This document shows, piece by piece, positions 53,862-64,000 of a stretch of 64,000 bases of DNA. The number at the start of each line of letters is the position of its first letter. The stretch's first letter is position 1. The notes under the pieces were generated by a model. That model ran no database searches. It saw only the letters and a program-made list of their open reading frames with translations, and was not told the origin of the DNA. The position numbers were made by a program, and so were the translations under genes. Source of the stretch: Lithospermum erythrorhizon (Eukaryota > Streptophyta > Magnoliopsida > Boraginales > Boraginaceae); the NCBI GenBank assembly GCA_019722365.1, contig JADFUC010000019.1, forward strand, positions 124,001 to 188,000, in the 5' to 3' direction.

Positions 53862-55762
53862 GTAGTTAAAATATTTCCTCAAATTTAGCAATTGAAAAAT
53901 AAAGGTTTCCTTGACCTGATATTTACTCTTTCAATCTCTATTTCGCTTCAATCAGGAGGGATTAGCTCGCTTTATCACTAGATGAATAGAGTGTCGGTAG
54001 TTCCGCCTCATCTGCAGGTGAATCAAGATTCATTTTGAAATCATCAAAAAATTTTGTATTCACTGCTCTCTACTGTCTCCCACCGCTCTTATTCAATGGT
54101 TAGGTCTTAGTTCTACAAATTGGGCCGGCTTAATGCATTTAAATTCAATTTGTTCCTTTATTTTGATTTATAAGAAGATTCATTCTATTTATTATATTAT
54201 GGATGAATTCGTAGTGATGCTTTATTACATACTTTTGAAGTGGTTTTATAGACCTACATATTGGAATTATATGTCATTAATATTCTATTTCTCTCATATT
54301 TTCATTTATCCACACCTTTCTATTTTCATATGTCAATCGGGTTCATTTTACAAAAAATCATACGCAGATAAAGATACGACCCACGATCATATTTCGACCG
54401 AGACTTTGTGATCCGTGATAAAGGCGAATTGATGAGTTGCTATTACTCTATAAGAATTGGGCTTCATATACTACTTATATTGGTTTTAATCCTAACCCTA
54501 AAAAACCAACGAATCACACACTAAGCATAGCAATTATATCAAATAAATGGTCAATTTAATTTTTATTCAACTGTAAAATATTTGACGCCATTTTGATCCA
54601 GTCAAGAGTACACCATCAAAATAGAACTTAAGCTTTGATGAGTCTTGTGTTCCAGAAAGAATCAACTAAGGCCAGCTCCTTCAAGGTTTCTCTAGGTTTC
54701 CAGTCAGAAGTGCTGATGAAGCACATTGTCAGTTTTCCTGAAACTATCTTAAACAAACTTCCATTTTCCTCTTCAGTCAATATAAGTAAGCCTTAATCGC
54801 TGATTAATCCAGTTTTAACAATCGTTGATTAATGGTAACAAGGACATCTTAGCATAAAATGTAATGTTAATTGTACATTTGTACTTAATAAGTTAATACT
54901 TCGTACATTCAAGTCACCTTAATTGAAGAAGTTACAAGGAATTTTCGTAAATGTATTACATTTCTATGTTGAATATTCTGGACAACAAAATACTCCCTCC
55001 ATCTAAAAAGGATTGGCATACACAACTACATATGGAGTATTTAAGCTTGCATATTTTTAAAGAAATGATATCTTAGATTATAACTTAAATAGCGCTTAAC
55101 TTGAATACCACTTCGATGCATTAACTGACACTCATAATTACGATTCTAAATCAAAAGTACAATAGAAATACTATCAATCAATATATTTTACCAAATATTA
55201 AAACTTGACAATATTTTAAGAATAATGAGGCGAAAGTATTTTCCATGTTATAAGTGTCAAATATTTTATATTCATTAGATTTTGAAGATAATAAAATGAA
55301 ATGACTCATTAAACTATATATGCCTTTCATCTGTTGTGAAGTAATAAAAGTATTTGCATTTCACCTTGGATACATCTCGAAATAATTTCCATATTATTAT
55401 AAGGGTAAGGTTTTTACAATCTAACACCGTAATCCCTGCTTAAGCCGGTAGTTCTTGACAGATTGAACATCTTGTTGTGGAGTGAGAGTAATAATGTGTG
55501 CTCTCATAAATTCCTGTGTTTGTTTAGTCTACAAATGTATCTTTCAAGACAATATGCCTATTGAGTATTGACTATGGAAATTTTGTTATACAAATGTATC
55601 TTTCAAGACAATATGACTATTGAGTACTGACTATGGAAATTTTACAACACCAGCTGTACAGTGCTCAGACAGATGAGATACACTTGATTCTTACACCAGT
55701 TCAATACAATGGGGTCTCATCCTCCCAGCGCTCTCCAGCTCCAGAAGCGGATGAGCAGCCCC
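53862..55762. other. Intergenic DNA between the CACTA element and ISPF; partly organelle-like
   Basis: About 53.93-54.15 kb (aatcaggagggattagctcgc ... gtagttccgcctcatctgc) again has the balanced, organelle-like texture. 54.13-54.41 kb carries a 92-codon + strand frame rich in Ile, Tyr, Phe and Lys (IYKKIHSIYYIMDEF). It has no recognised domain and may be chance. The rest is AT-rich and includes a duplicated segment of about 45 bp at about 55534 and 55588 ('tacaaatgtatctttcaaga', 'caatatg', 'ctattgagta'). The last 300 bp should hold the ISPF 3' UTR. Confidence 0.4.
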
Positions 55763-58700
55763 TTATTTTTTCATAAGAAGGACAACAGTGTGTGCCGCGA
55801 TACTTCTATTCTCTCCAAGGCTGTCAACCTTCTCATGAGTTTTTGCTTTTAGGTTTACGACAGATGGATCGGCACCAAGGAGCTGACACAAGTTTGACCT
55901 GATAGTCTCCTTGTGGGGGCTTATCTTCGGTTTTTGCAGAATTAAAGTGGCATCTAAGTTTCCTAGTTCATAGCCTGCTTCATGCATTAGTCGGACCTGA
56001 AATCGACCATAATGCACTTTAAGCATTTCATAACAGTTATCTTATTCTGATACAAGTAATTAACAATGGCAAGTGATGTGAGAGGGGTGATCCATACAAC
56101 TCTATCATGTATGTACTAGAAACCAGAGGGAGATGTAATTGCACAAGTCAAATATATGAACCGAACTCAAAAGACTTTGTGCATTGTTTGTTAGGTAAGA
56201 TGTACCTTGCACACAATCGGATTTGGTAACGCTTTGAAAAACTTGTATGAAAGAAATAACTTAGTAAATAAGACTGACCATCACTGTTAGACAGATCATA
56301 ATATAAGTACAGGATCAGATAAGTCATATTAAAAGTCTTAGTAGAAGCATCTTGGACAAATACACATCAGGATTAACAGAATCGCGATGTGGACCACTTC
56401 AACCTTACTAAAGTCCTATTCACTTGGCTCTTGTTGACAAAAAAAAATAGCACTGAAGTCTTACATAGGCCCGGAGAATTTATCCACTACAGAACACACA
56501 ACCAACTGAATAATTATAGCTCAATTAATCAAATTGATTAAGACTAGGCATTTATGGTTCTAGAATGCATATCTATGTCTAGCAAACTTACAGCTATCAT
56601 TTGCAACCTACCATATGTTTCCATAATATCATAATTCACTGTAATCATTTATAGGTAATTCTTGAAAGAGTATGGGAATTTGCTGCCTTTAACCTCTGCC
56701 AGAATCGCCACAGTTAGTTTCTTAAGTGATTTAAATAACCTTATGGTAATTCTTACTACTAAACATAAAATTGAACTTTAATTGATTTCTCGAGAGTAAA
56801 TCTTTGATCTTGGTCTCTACAATTATATTATTAAAAAATTGAAAAATTAATATTATGAAATTATTTTAAAAGGCAGAATCGATTATATAAATTTTATATT
56901 TTTAGAATAAGGAATAATTTAGTGATGAGTCGAAAGTTAAGTCATAAAAATTAACATTAATTAAAATGGATTGGAGGGAGTATTAACAAAACTTAAAAGT
57001 TATTCCTTCTGGCCCAAGAGGTGATGAGGGGAATCAGCTTTAAGATCAGGATGTATCCTGGTAACAGACATTAACATTGTAAGTTGTACGGATATCTTAG
57101 ATCACAAAGGGACTTCATGGTCCACAACAAAAAAGCTTGAGCATCAGCAACTTATTAAATGATCTATGTCAGGAAGCAATTTGCGCCGTGAGAGGCATAA
57201 ATAAGTGCTTCGAGAGGACAAAACAAGTGCATGGACATAAGATGCCACCAATCGAAACCAATGAATGCATGAAAAAAGGAGACTTAGATTCAACAATACC
57301 ATTATGGCGGGTAAATTTTGTTGACCTAACAATCACCATTAGTTCATAAGCTACATCATTTACCGTTTAAGCAGAATATGCATTTATATTAGACATCCAA
57401 CATGAGAATCTAGCAAATACAACGGAAAAATACTTGATGGATATAACTATAGAAGGAAAAAACATTCATGAAAAAAGAGAGAAAGAAGATGGTGTGGTGG
57501 TGGATAAAGTGATGAGAGATCCTGAATGGCAAGGACAACATGATAAAGATCACAATCCACTTATCAAAATAACTTGAAACAGATATAATGAAGCCTCGAA
57601 ACTCACAGCTTCTTCGATGAAAACAGATGATGGTGCGCCTTTCCATTTAGGATCTGTATCTGGAAAGATCTGTCCAATGTCTGGTAGCCCTAGAGCCCCC
57701 AAAATTGCATCCACCACACAGTGGAGCAAAACATCACCTTTCAAGCAACAAAGACAAATTATCACTTCAAGACAGTTGTTGCCTTATAAAAGGACAGTTT
57801 TGTGTCATCCACCTCACATTCAATCAATGCTGAAGTTTAACTTGATATAGAGATTAGATAGGCGAGAAAAGAAGGGCTCAAATGAACATTTAGAAAATGA
57901 AATTTTGCAAGTCATCAAGTGGAGCATGAGATCGAGGTGGCTCCCATCAAGTGCTAAATCTCTGCAGTTTTTTCATTGAGCTTCTAGGTCGAAGCAAGTC
58001 ATTTAAGCTACAGTAACGGACATTATTTTACATGCAAAACGACATTCTCCAAACACATAATTTTTTATTATCCTTATGCTCACACATCATTCTTTTCATG
58101 TGCTATGGAGTCAAATATTTTATATTCATAGTTTCTTGATTGAGTAATCATATTGTATAAGATCATTGTGACACTAATGGATTTGATTGATGTTGCCTGC
58201 ATAATTGAGTCCCTGCAGAAGAACATACATTTTTTTAAACCTAGCGGCCAAAGTTCGAACTCTTCACCTCCACCCTTATAAGTGAGTGTCTAACCACTAC
58301 ATTAAACCCCCACCCCCTGCATAAGAACCTACTTTGATCGTCAGATGAGTCAACTAACTAAAAATGCACTGTAAGGATTGTGGTGATTTTACAGTAGAGG
58401 AGAGCCCATCGCATTGTATCTCACTTATACTGGTTAGTTTCAAGAAAGTGGACAGGTGGATTAGAAAAGTTCAGAAGACATTTCAGCGATTTAACTTGAA
58501 TTGATAGGATCTAAATTCATAGTGGATCTATATAGGATAATGATAATACAAGAAATCTTTCTTAGCTAATGCTTGAGATAGACATCCTCCATTTGAACAA
58601 ACAGTTGTACCATTATAGTCGTTCTCCATATGGTACTAATTATACTAATAAAAACTTTGAATATAAAAAGCAAGATAAGTAACTAAGTAACGACGAAATT

Positions 58701-60627
58701 GCGTGCAAGGACTCAATTATGCAGGCAACATTAGTCAAATCCATTATTGTCACAAATCACAATGATCTTATACACCATAAATACACTCAAACAGGTAACT
58801 ATTAATATCAAATCTTTGACCCCATTGGACATAGAATCAAACAAGAAACTAAGAATAAAATAAAATAAATAAAATAGAAGTTTCTTGGAAATCTAATACG
58901 AAATCACCAACTATATTATAAATTCTAAGTATCACTTAATACAACTCCATTTTAACAATACTCCCTCCATCTCATATTGTTTGTCCACTTTACTTTTAGA
59001 TAAAGTTTTAGGAGAATTCAAATTCATTTTTCACATTACTCCGTCCTTCCATCCCAATTTGTATAACCACTTTTCCTAAAATGAAAATCCCAAAATTGAT
59101 TTCACTTTAGTTCAAATTTATGGAGGAAAAATGAAGTAATGTGAAAAATATGTTTGAATTCTCCTAAAACTTTATGGAAAAGTGAAGTGAACAAACAATA
59201 TGAAATGGACGGAGTAAGTAATTGGTAGGTAGTATCGAACTGAATAAAACTTTCGATGCATATAAGTTTTGTGGATTCATTATAAGTTCAAAATGAAAAC
59301 CTCAATAAAATTGGGATCAAATGAGTACATATATGGCATACAAGCATACAACTACCGAAGATTCACAAATTGGGTTGATAAACAAAAAACATGACTAGAA
59401 AACTTCAATTCAAGAGACATTTACTCCTCAATCACATCAACATTGTCTAGTTTTGACTTTAAAAAAAATTTAAGATACAGTAGTAGTTTAGTAATACTCC
59501 GTATATAAAGTTGGTCTATTTCCTAACATGTTTGTAAAAGATGGTCAACACAACAACAAGAGCATGCCCCGTGCCTATCATGACACTCCTATCATGACAC
59601 TCATGTCTAACAAGAGTAAGGGGGTCGGATACTATGTAGTCTTACATGTGATAACAAAGAGGTTGTTTCTGAATTGACACAAGAATGAAGCGCAAATATT
59701 ATCTAATAATTTAATAAGAAATGTAGTTAGTATAATGAATAATATTCATTTATTCCATTATATGGAAGAGGCAAAGAATATAAAATCATTAACTCCATAA
59801 CACATGGAAATATGTAAAATATGATCAAATGGGACAATTTATGAGAAATGACAAAATAGTGAAATTAGAAGATCTTCAAAATTAATTATTTAACACAAAT
59901 ATTAACTTGATACTCCTGTTCATCTAGCTCAACAATACTTTACTTTATTAAGACAATAATTGGTTTTTCAAGGAGATAAAAAAATATTAACCAAATTAGG
60001 AGGAGAAAAAAGATTTTTTTTTTTTAAGTTCAATGCAAAAAAGTTGTACTCCCTCCCACTCACAATGTTTGATGTTTTATGTCCTTTATCAAAATGTTAG
60101 ATTTTTTACATTTCCAATGCTATTTTTTCTCTTTATATTTTTTTCTTTTCTATTTCTAGATGGAGCCATTGATTATTACACTATTTCTCTTCTTACACCG
60201 TTAATTAGTCTTGGGCCACCTTTAATTTATGTGCATTAGACTAAATGATCAAATATTGTGAGACGGAGGGAGTATTGCTAAACGATTAATTAAATTGAGA
60301 CGGAGGGAGTAGTAAATTATTACCATCAGAGTGAGCTTCGCAACCTCTATGATGTGGAATATTAATCCCCCCAATGATGAGAGGGAACCCTGGCTCTAAC
60401 CGATGAAGATCGAAGCCGTGCCCGACTCGAAAAGGAAGAAGCTTGGACCGAGTCGGTAACGTTGTTATCGGCTCGGTTTCGACTGCAGCAGAGGAAACAA
60501 CAACTAGCGACGATGGTTTTGTCTGAATTCGAAGACGAGTACGAGGGAAGACGATGAGGGGTTGTTTTTGTTGATAAAAGCTTGTCGTGTTTGGGATTAA
60601 GGATGTGTAATAGCTTGATGATGCCAT
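55763..60627 (-). CDS. ISPF: 2-C-methyl-D-erythritol 2,4-cyclodiphosphate synthase
   Basis: Plastid MEP-pathway enzyme that cyclises CDP-methylerythritol 2-phosphate to MEcPP with release of CMP, feeding carotenoid, chlorophyll and hormone precursors. Three exons on the minus strand: 60627-60324, 57737-57607 and 55996-55763. Introns of 2586 and 1610 bp are GT-AG. The protein is 222 aa (plant family about 220-240). Residues 1 to about 55 are Ser/Thr/Arg-rich with few acids, a plastid transit peptide. [12 protein letters not shown] (69-80) supplies metal ligands Asp73 and His75, and EAHSDGDVLLH the metal His near 99. [18 protein letters not shown] and [23 protein letters not shown] are the substrate and trimer-interface signatures. 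One departure is PHHRG, where relatives usually have PHDRG. No lesion is seen. It is transcribed divergently from the G-patch gene, with 1.26 kb between start codons. MITE ends lie within 12 bp of the exon 1 donor. Confidence 0.95.
58098..58832. repeat. Long imperfect inverted repeat in ISPF intron 1
   Basis: Arms of about 120-130 bp (58098-58217 and 58704-58832) are inverted copies. Shared blocks, written for the left arm, are tgttgcctgcataattgagt, taatggatttga, tgtataagatcattgtga and atagtttc/ttgattgagt-like. The loop of about 490 bp contains a tRNA-type SINE. It may be a foldback or MITE-derived element. A transcript of this intron could fold into a long hairpin. Confidence 0.75.
58229..58312 (-). 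mobile_element. tRNA-derived SINE (minus strand) in ISPF intron 1
   Basis: On the minus strand, tagtggttagac (58299-58288) fits the A box and gagttcgaact (58262-58252) the B box, 37 nt apart as in a class I tRNA. A short gggtttaatg leader lies before it, and a tttaaaaaaatg tail after it. It lies within the loop of the surrounding inverted repeat. Confidence 0.65.
58961..59214. mobile_element. Stowaway-type MITE, 254 bp, with an internal second copy
   Basis: Ends ctccctccatctcatattgt and acaatatgaaatggacggag are inverted repeats, flanked by TA on both sides (58959-58960 and 59215-59216). Inside, a related palindrome starts at about 59040 (ctccgtccttccatcccaat), indicating one MITE within or fused to another. 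It lies in ISPF intron 1. Confidence 0.75.
60049..60272. mobile_element. Stowaway-type MITE, 224 bp, next to ISPF exon 1
   Basis: Ends ctccctcccactcacaatgt and tattgtgagacggagggag are inverted repeats, with TA on both sides (60047-60048 and 60273-60274). A second MITE end (attgagacggagggag, 60295-60310) follows at once and stops about 12 bp from the ISPF exon 1 splice donor (60323-60322 on the minus strand). Confidence 0.8.
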
Positions 60628-60700
60628 GGCTTCTACTCCTATTTCAGACTCACTGCGTTGACTAATGGTGTGAGGATTTGGGACATTTTTCTTCCACTAA

Positions 60701-60714
60701 TTATAAATTTATAA
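60701..60714 (-). promoter_or_regulatory. Candidate TATA box of ISPF
   Basis: The minus strand reads tataaatttataa about 75-85 bp upstream of the ISPF start codon, a reasonable distance for a gene with a short leader. AT-rich flanks lower the certainty. Confidence 0.35.
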
Positions 60715-60889
60715 CATTAATTATAATGATTGTTTAAATGAAAAATAATTTATTAAGAGATTGTGAAAAATTATATTGAAATTGTAAAAAATTATATTCA
60801 AATTGTAAACAATCAACTATTATGAAAATATAAATTTTTTTCCAAACAATCATCTAATATGAAACAGAGGGCGTGTCACTTCTTCTATC

Positions 60890-61055
60890 AAAATTTGTAT
60901 GGTCCTTTTTTTTTTAAATGATATATCAAAAAATAGATTTCACTTTAGTTCAAATGTGTGGAGGAAAATGGAGTAATGTAAGATGAATTTGAATTCAACT
61001 AAAACTTTATGTAAAATTAAAGTGGTCAAACAAAATGGAATGGAGAGAATATAAT
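60890..61055. mobile_element. Decayed Stowaway-type MITE between ISPF and the G-patch gene
   Basis: tttcactttagttcaaatgt, 'gtaatgtaagatgaatttga' and ctaaaactttatg match the interior of the intron-1 MITE at 58961-59214. The terminal ctccctcc/ggaggg ends have decayed to aatggagagaata on the right. It lies in the shared promoter region. Confidence 0.5.
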
Positions 61056-61284
61056 AGTGGAAGTCTGAGATTCTAATAAACAACTTTGTGTTCTCTTTGA
61101 CAATTGTTCAATCGACTTCGTTCAGATATAACTCCAATTTCGCGTAATCGTTGAAAAACAATAAATACGATATGGAATCCACATGATGTATCCTTGAACC
61201 TGCCAAATAACACCTGAAAATCTCACAAAGTGATTGTTTGAAATTAATTCATTATATCAATTTATCAAATGTATATATTGGTAA

Positions 61285-61400
61285 AGAGTTGACATGTTGT
61301 GGTGGCATCTCGTCTTTCTTTGCATCGTGGCCTCGTGGGTTTGATTCCTTTTGAGAGCATTTTGTATGAGTTGGTTAAAAAAGTGTAAGTATGATATTTA
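61285..61400 (+). mobile_element. Possible tRNA-derived SINE
   Basis: tgttgtggtggcatc (A-box-like, 61295-61309) and gtgggtttgattcc (B-box-like, 61335-61348) are 40 bp apart. They are followed by a unique segment and gttaaaaaagtg. Both boxes deviate from consensus by one or two bases, so this is weaker than the minus-strand example at 58229-58312. Confidence 0.45.
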
Positions 61401-61651
61401 CTTACATCCTGGCTTTTGAATATTGAATTTTATATTTTAAGTAGATTTTTTATGTTTATAAATTTTTTTAACTAACATGTCTCAATAATATTGAAATACC
61501 ATAAATTATTAACAAAAGTATTCACTAGTAATATTAAAATGATATAATTTATCAATAATTATATGCACCACTAATAAGCAATTAAGTATCATGCTTACAA
61601 ATTTTTCTGAAACTTGTCCCCAACCTATGGTAGACTAAAGTGGGGCAACAC

Positions 61652-61770
61652 TATACACACACCAGAATAGTAATTTTTTTAGTGAAATGATAATTTTGCC
61701 CTAATGAAACTTCCTAACTACTTATACTTGCAAATAGAGGAGGGGCAAAATAGTAATTTCACACTCAAAC
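61652..61770. mobile_element. Second copy of the tatacacacacc MITE, right-truncated
   Basis: tatacacacacc, agtgaaatgataattttgcc, cctaactac, acttgcaaata and ggggcaaaatagtaatttca align in order with the MITE at 5530-5709. The right tgtgtgtata terminus is missing. It ends about 120 bp before the G-patch start codon. Confidence 0.6.
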
Positions 61771-61891
61771 CCTATGTACAATGAAGCTTGGGCCATGATA
61801 TAGGTCTAGCCCAGTCCATTTTTTAGTGTAATTCTCAAGTGTAGGGTTTAGCCAAGCTTTGTAAACCTCCCACTTCTCCTTTAGTCAGCAA

Positions 61892-63850
61892 ATGGCTGCT
61901 CCCGAAGCCCCAATACGCTATGTCGGCATCGATCGCGATTCCGCTGCCTTCCGCCTCATGAAACAAATGGTATTATTCTCTCTGTCCCAAAATGTTGTCC
62001 ACTTTCATTTCAATTCTCCAAATTAATTAAAGTTATTGTATTAATCAAAATTACCCAAATTCTTCCTCCGCTTCATATTATGTGATCATTTAGCCAAAAA
62101 GTACTTTATTAAGCAGTACTATACCTACATAATATATATAATTACTCCGAAAAACAATCTAATGAAGTGCCGAATTTCAAAATTGGACAATCTTTTTGGG
62201 ATGAATGGGTATAGAAAGTTGTAAATTTTATTCAATTGAGCTGATGCTGAAGTTATGGAGGACTAGATACCTTAATTCGAATTATACTGCATACTCTTTC
62301 ATTTGATTGGACAATTATTTTCGTGGAAGTTGGTGTTCATTCTTAAGTAGATAGTAGCATGTTTCTACATCTGTACAAGTTTTTGTTAGCGTATTGCGTT
62401 AACGTTCCATATGAGAATATTTAGTTCTTTTCACCTGGTTGATGTATTGAATTGTTAGTGTTTGTGGATCTTTTCAGTTCTCCTATATCTCTGTAACATT
62501 GATGCCTTCAATGGTATTCTTTTTGAAAGTTCAAGATTGGATTTTGTGTTTGATGCCTTATTTTTTTCAACTTTAGTTGTTACCATGGGAGCTAATTTTC
62601 ATTAAAGTGTGTGTACATGCGAGACTTTTGTGATAGATTTTCATTACTGATTGGATTTTTTCGTGGCAGGGATGGGAAGAAGGAGAAGGGCTCGGGAAAG
62701 AGAAGCAAGGGATCAAAGGACACATCAGAGTTAAGAATAAACAGGACACTCTAGGTTCGCTCTTTTCTTTGTTTTCGAGTGTATTATACTGTTTTTAAGT
62801 TTTTACTTCTTTGTATTTTTTATATAGATTCATGGTATTTTTTTGTATCTAAATATATCCACCCCAAATTGGATATCCAATTTAAATTTTGTGGCTTTAT
62901 TATTTCACTTATGGTAGAAGGGGAAGGTCCGCTTTGGGGACGGGGAGGGGGGGAGTGAGAGTGTTAGCATTTGTGCTGGACATGCAATGAAAGGGGAATT
63001 GAGACACCCGTCCACTTCTCATTTAAACTGTAGGAAGATTTGTTAATAAAGCCTCCGATCACTATTTCACTTCCACCAAATGCAAATCATCTACTTCCCT
63101 TACCTTCTTCCTTTTCCGCACAATTCCCATGATTAAAAGATTCTGGAAATTCTCTTACAGCTCATGATATCTCTAGGTGCAGTTGTGTTGAGATGATAAA
63201 TTGGGATATTTGATAGTATCCTTATATGTGAAGAATCAATCCTCATTAACTTACCTACTGTTAATTTAGTTTGCTTGTTGCCCACTCCTTTTTAAACTAT
63301 GCCTATTTACTCTTTGTGGAACTTGTAATAGGTATAGGCACTGACCAGCCAAATCCTTGGGCATTTGATACGGCTCAGTTCGACAGTATCCTCAAAAGAT
63401 TGAAAGTCGTAAGTTTTAGTTTTCTCCTGCAACACATTTAGTTAAAAATATCTCCATTTTTATATAGTGATACATTTTTCTCTCTTTTCCCATTTTCTTT
63501 CAGCAATCTGCTGAAGTTAACAACGACAAAGGTATATCTGAGCTAATTTACCTTATATATTCATTTAAGGATTCTTGATGTGAAGTACTCACAGTTGAAG
63601 TGCCTCATGAAATAGCTGATGATACAGAGAATGATGAGCAGATGGAGAAAGAGGCTTCTGCAGACCTTCTAGACAAGTGTGTCAAGGTCACACGGCCTCA
63701 AGGAAGGTTCATATCCACTCTATCAGTCTCTTTCTTTTTAGAAGCCCATTCTTCTGCCATTTAACCCATTCTTAATATTATATCAGATACAAGAGGAGAG
63801 AGAAGGGGAAGCTCCTTGCATATTCTTCTCAAGATCTTCAAGGAATTCTT
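61892..63850 (+). CDS. G-patch domain protein (5' part; gene runs past the window end)
   Basis: Probable nuclear RNA-associated protein; G-patches activate DEAH helicases. Visible exons: 61892-61969, 62670-62754, 63332-63408, 63504-63531, 63595-63706 and 63787-63850, all GT-AG and in frame, giving 148 codons so far. The start [20 protein letters not shown] is followed by the G-patch [20 protein letters not shown] (about residues 23-42), with the GW..G.GLG...QGI pattern. [19 protein letters not shown] links to a short acidic stretch ([16 protein letters not shown]) and a basic block [15 protein letters not shown], then SQDLQGIL. The layout is that of a plant D111/G-patch protein with similarity to PINX1-like factors. 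I do not assign a symbol. The final exon or exons after 63850 are not recognised in the last 150 bp. A MITE lies in the promoter. Confidence 0.88.
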
Positions 63851-64000
63851 GTAAGCTAACCTTAATGGTGTCTTTTCTTGCTTTATGTTGGATCAATCTA
63901 GCGTAATTTCATATATATGCTCAAGGTAGCTTGCTTATTGAAGGTTGCTGAATAAAGCCCTCTAAAGAACAGTTGAACTCATCCTCTGAATATCCCCTCC

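Overview
This is a nuclear window from a dicot-type flowering plant. It is AT-rich and intron-rich, and transposon remnants separate four recognisable host genes. The genes read best as eudicot proteins with GT-AG introns, and Stowaway-type CTCCCTCC MITEs are common. I could not fix the species from sequence alone.

Layout. (1) 1-5.5 kb: a decayed plant-mobile-domain (MAIN-like / PP7-long-form) gene lies between AT-rich flanks that repeat an attcgcttgtt motif. (2) 6.0-12.9 kb, + strand: a 16-exon organellar monodehydroascorbate reductase gene. Its only visible lesion is a net +1 frameshift in exon 13. (3) 13.25-20.95 kb: a nested transposon stack. A minus-strand Copia element with a deleted interior has one LTR split by about 6 kb of DNA transposons, including a hAT element whose transposase is only lightly damaged. 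(4) 21-25.9 kb: mostly AT-rich intergenic DNA, with one possible 38-codon peptide ORF. (5) 25.9-28.4 kb, - strand: an intact 4-exon type-1 ACC synthase gene, with a LINE 3' fragment upstream. (6) 30-46.5 kb: intergenic DNA with tandem duplications, a gene-like ruin, a Ty3/Gypsy remnant, a two-gene PIF/Harbinger ruin, a non-autonomous hAT and a SINE-like tRNA-derived sequence. (7) 47.15-53.86 kb: a CACTA element with matching ends and a TTT/TTT target duplication. It has no recognisable transposase and carries about 2.7 kb that resembles plant mitochondrial intergenic DNA. (8) 55.8-60.6 kb, - strand: the complete 3-exon ISPF gene, with MITEs, a SINE and a long inverted repeat in intron 1. (9) 61.9 kb to the end, + strand: the 5' part of a G-patch protein gene, divergent from ISPF.

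The genes do not form one pathway. MDAR recycles ascorbate in organelles, ISPF makes plastid isoprenoid precursors, ACS makes the ethylene precursor, and the G-patch protein is probably nuclear and RNA-related. The most unusual objects are the CACTA element with organelle-like cargo, the nested Copia/hAT stack, the PMD gene in repeat-rich flanks, and the single frameshift in the otherwise intact MDAR gene.
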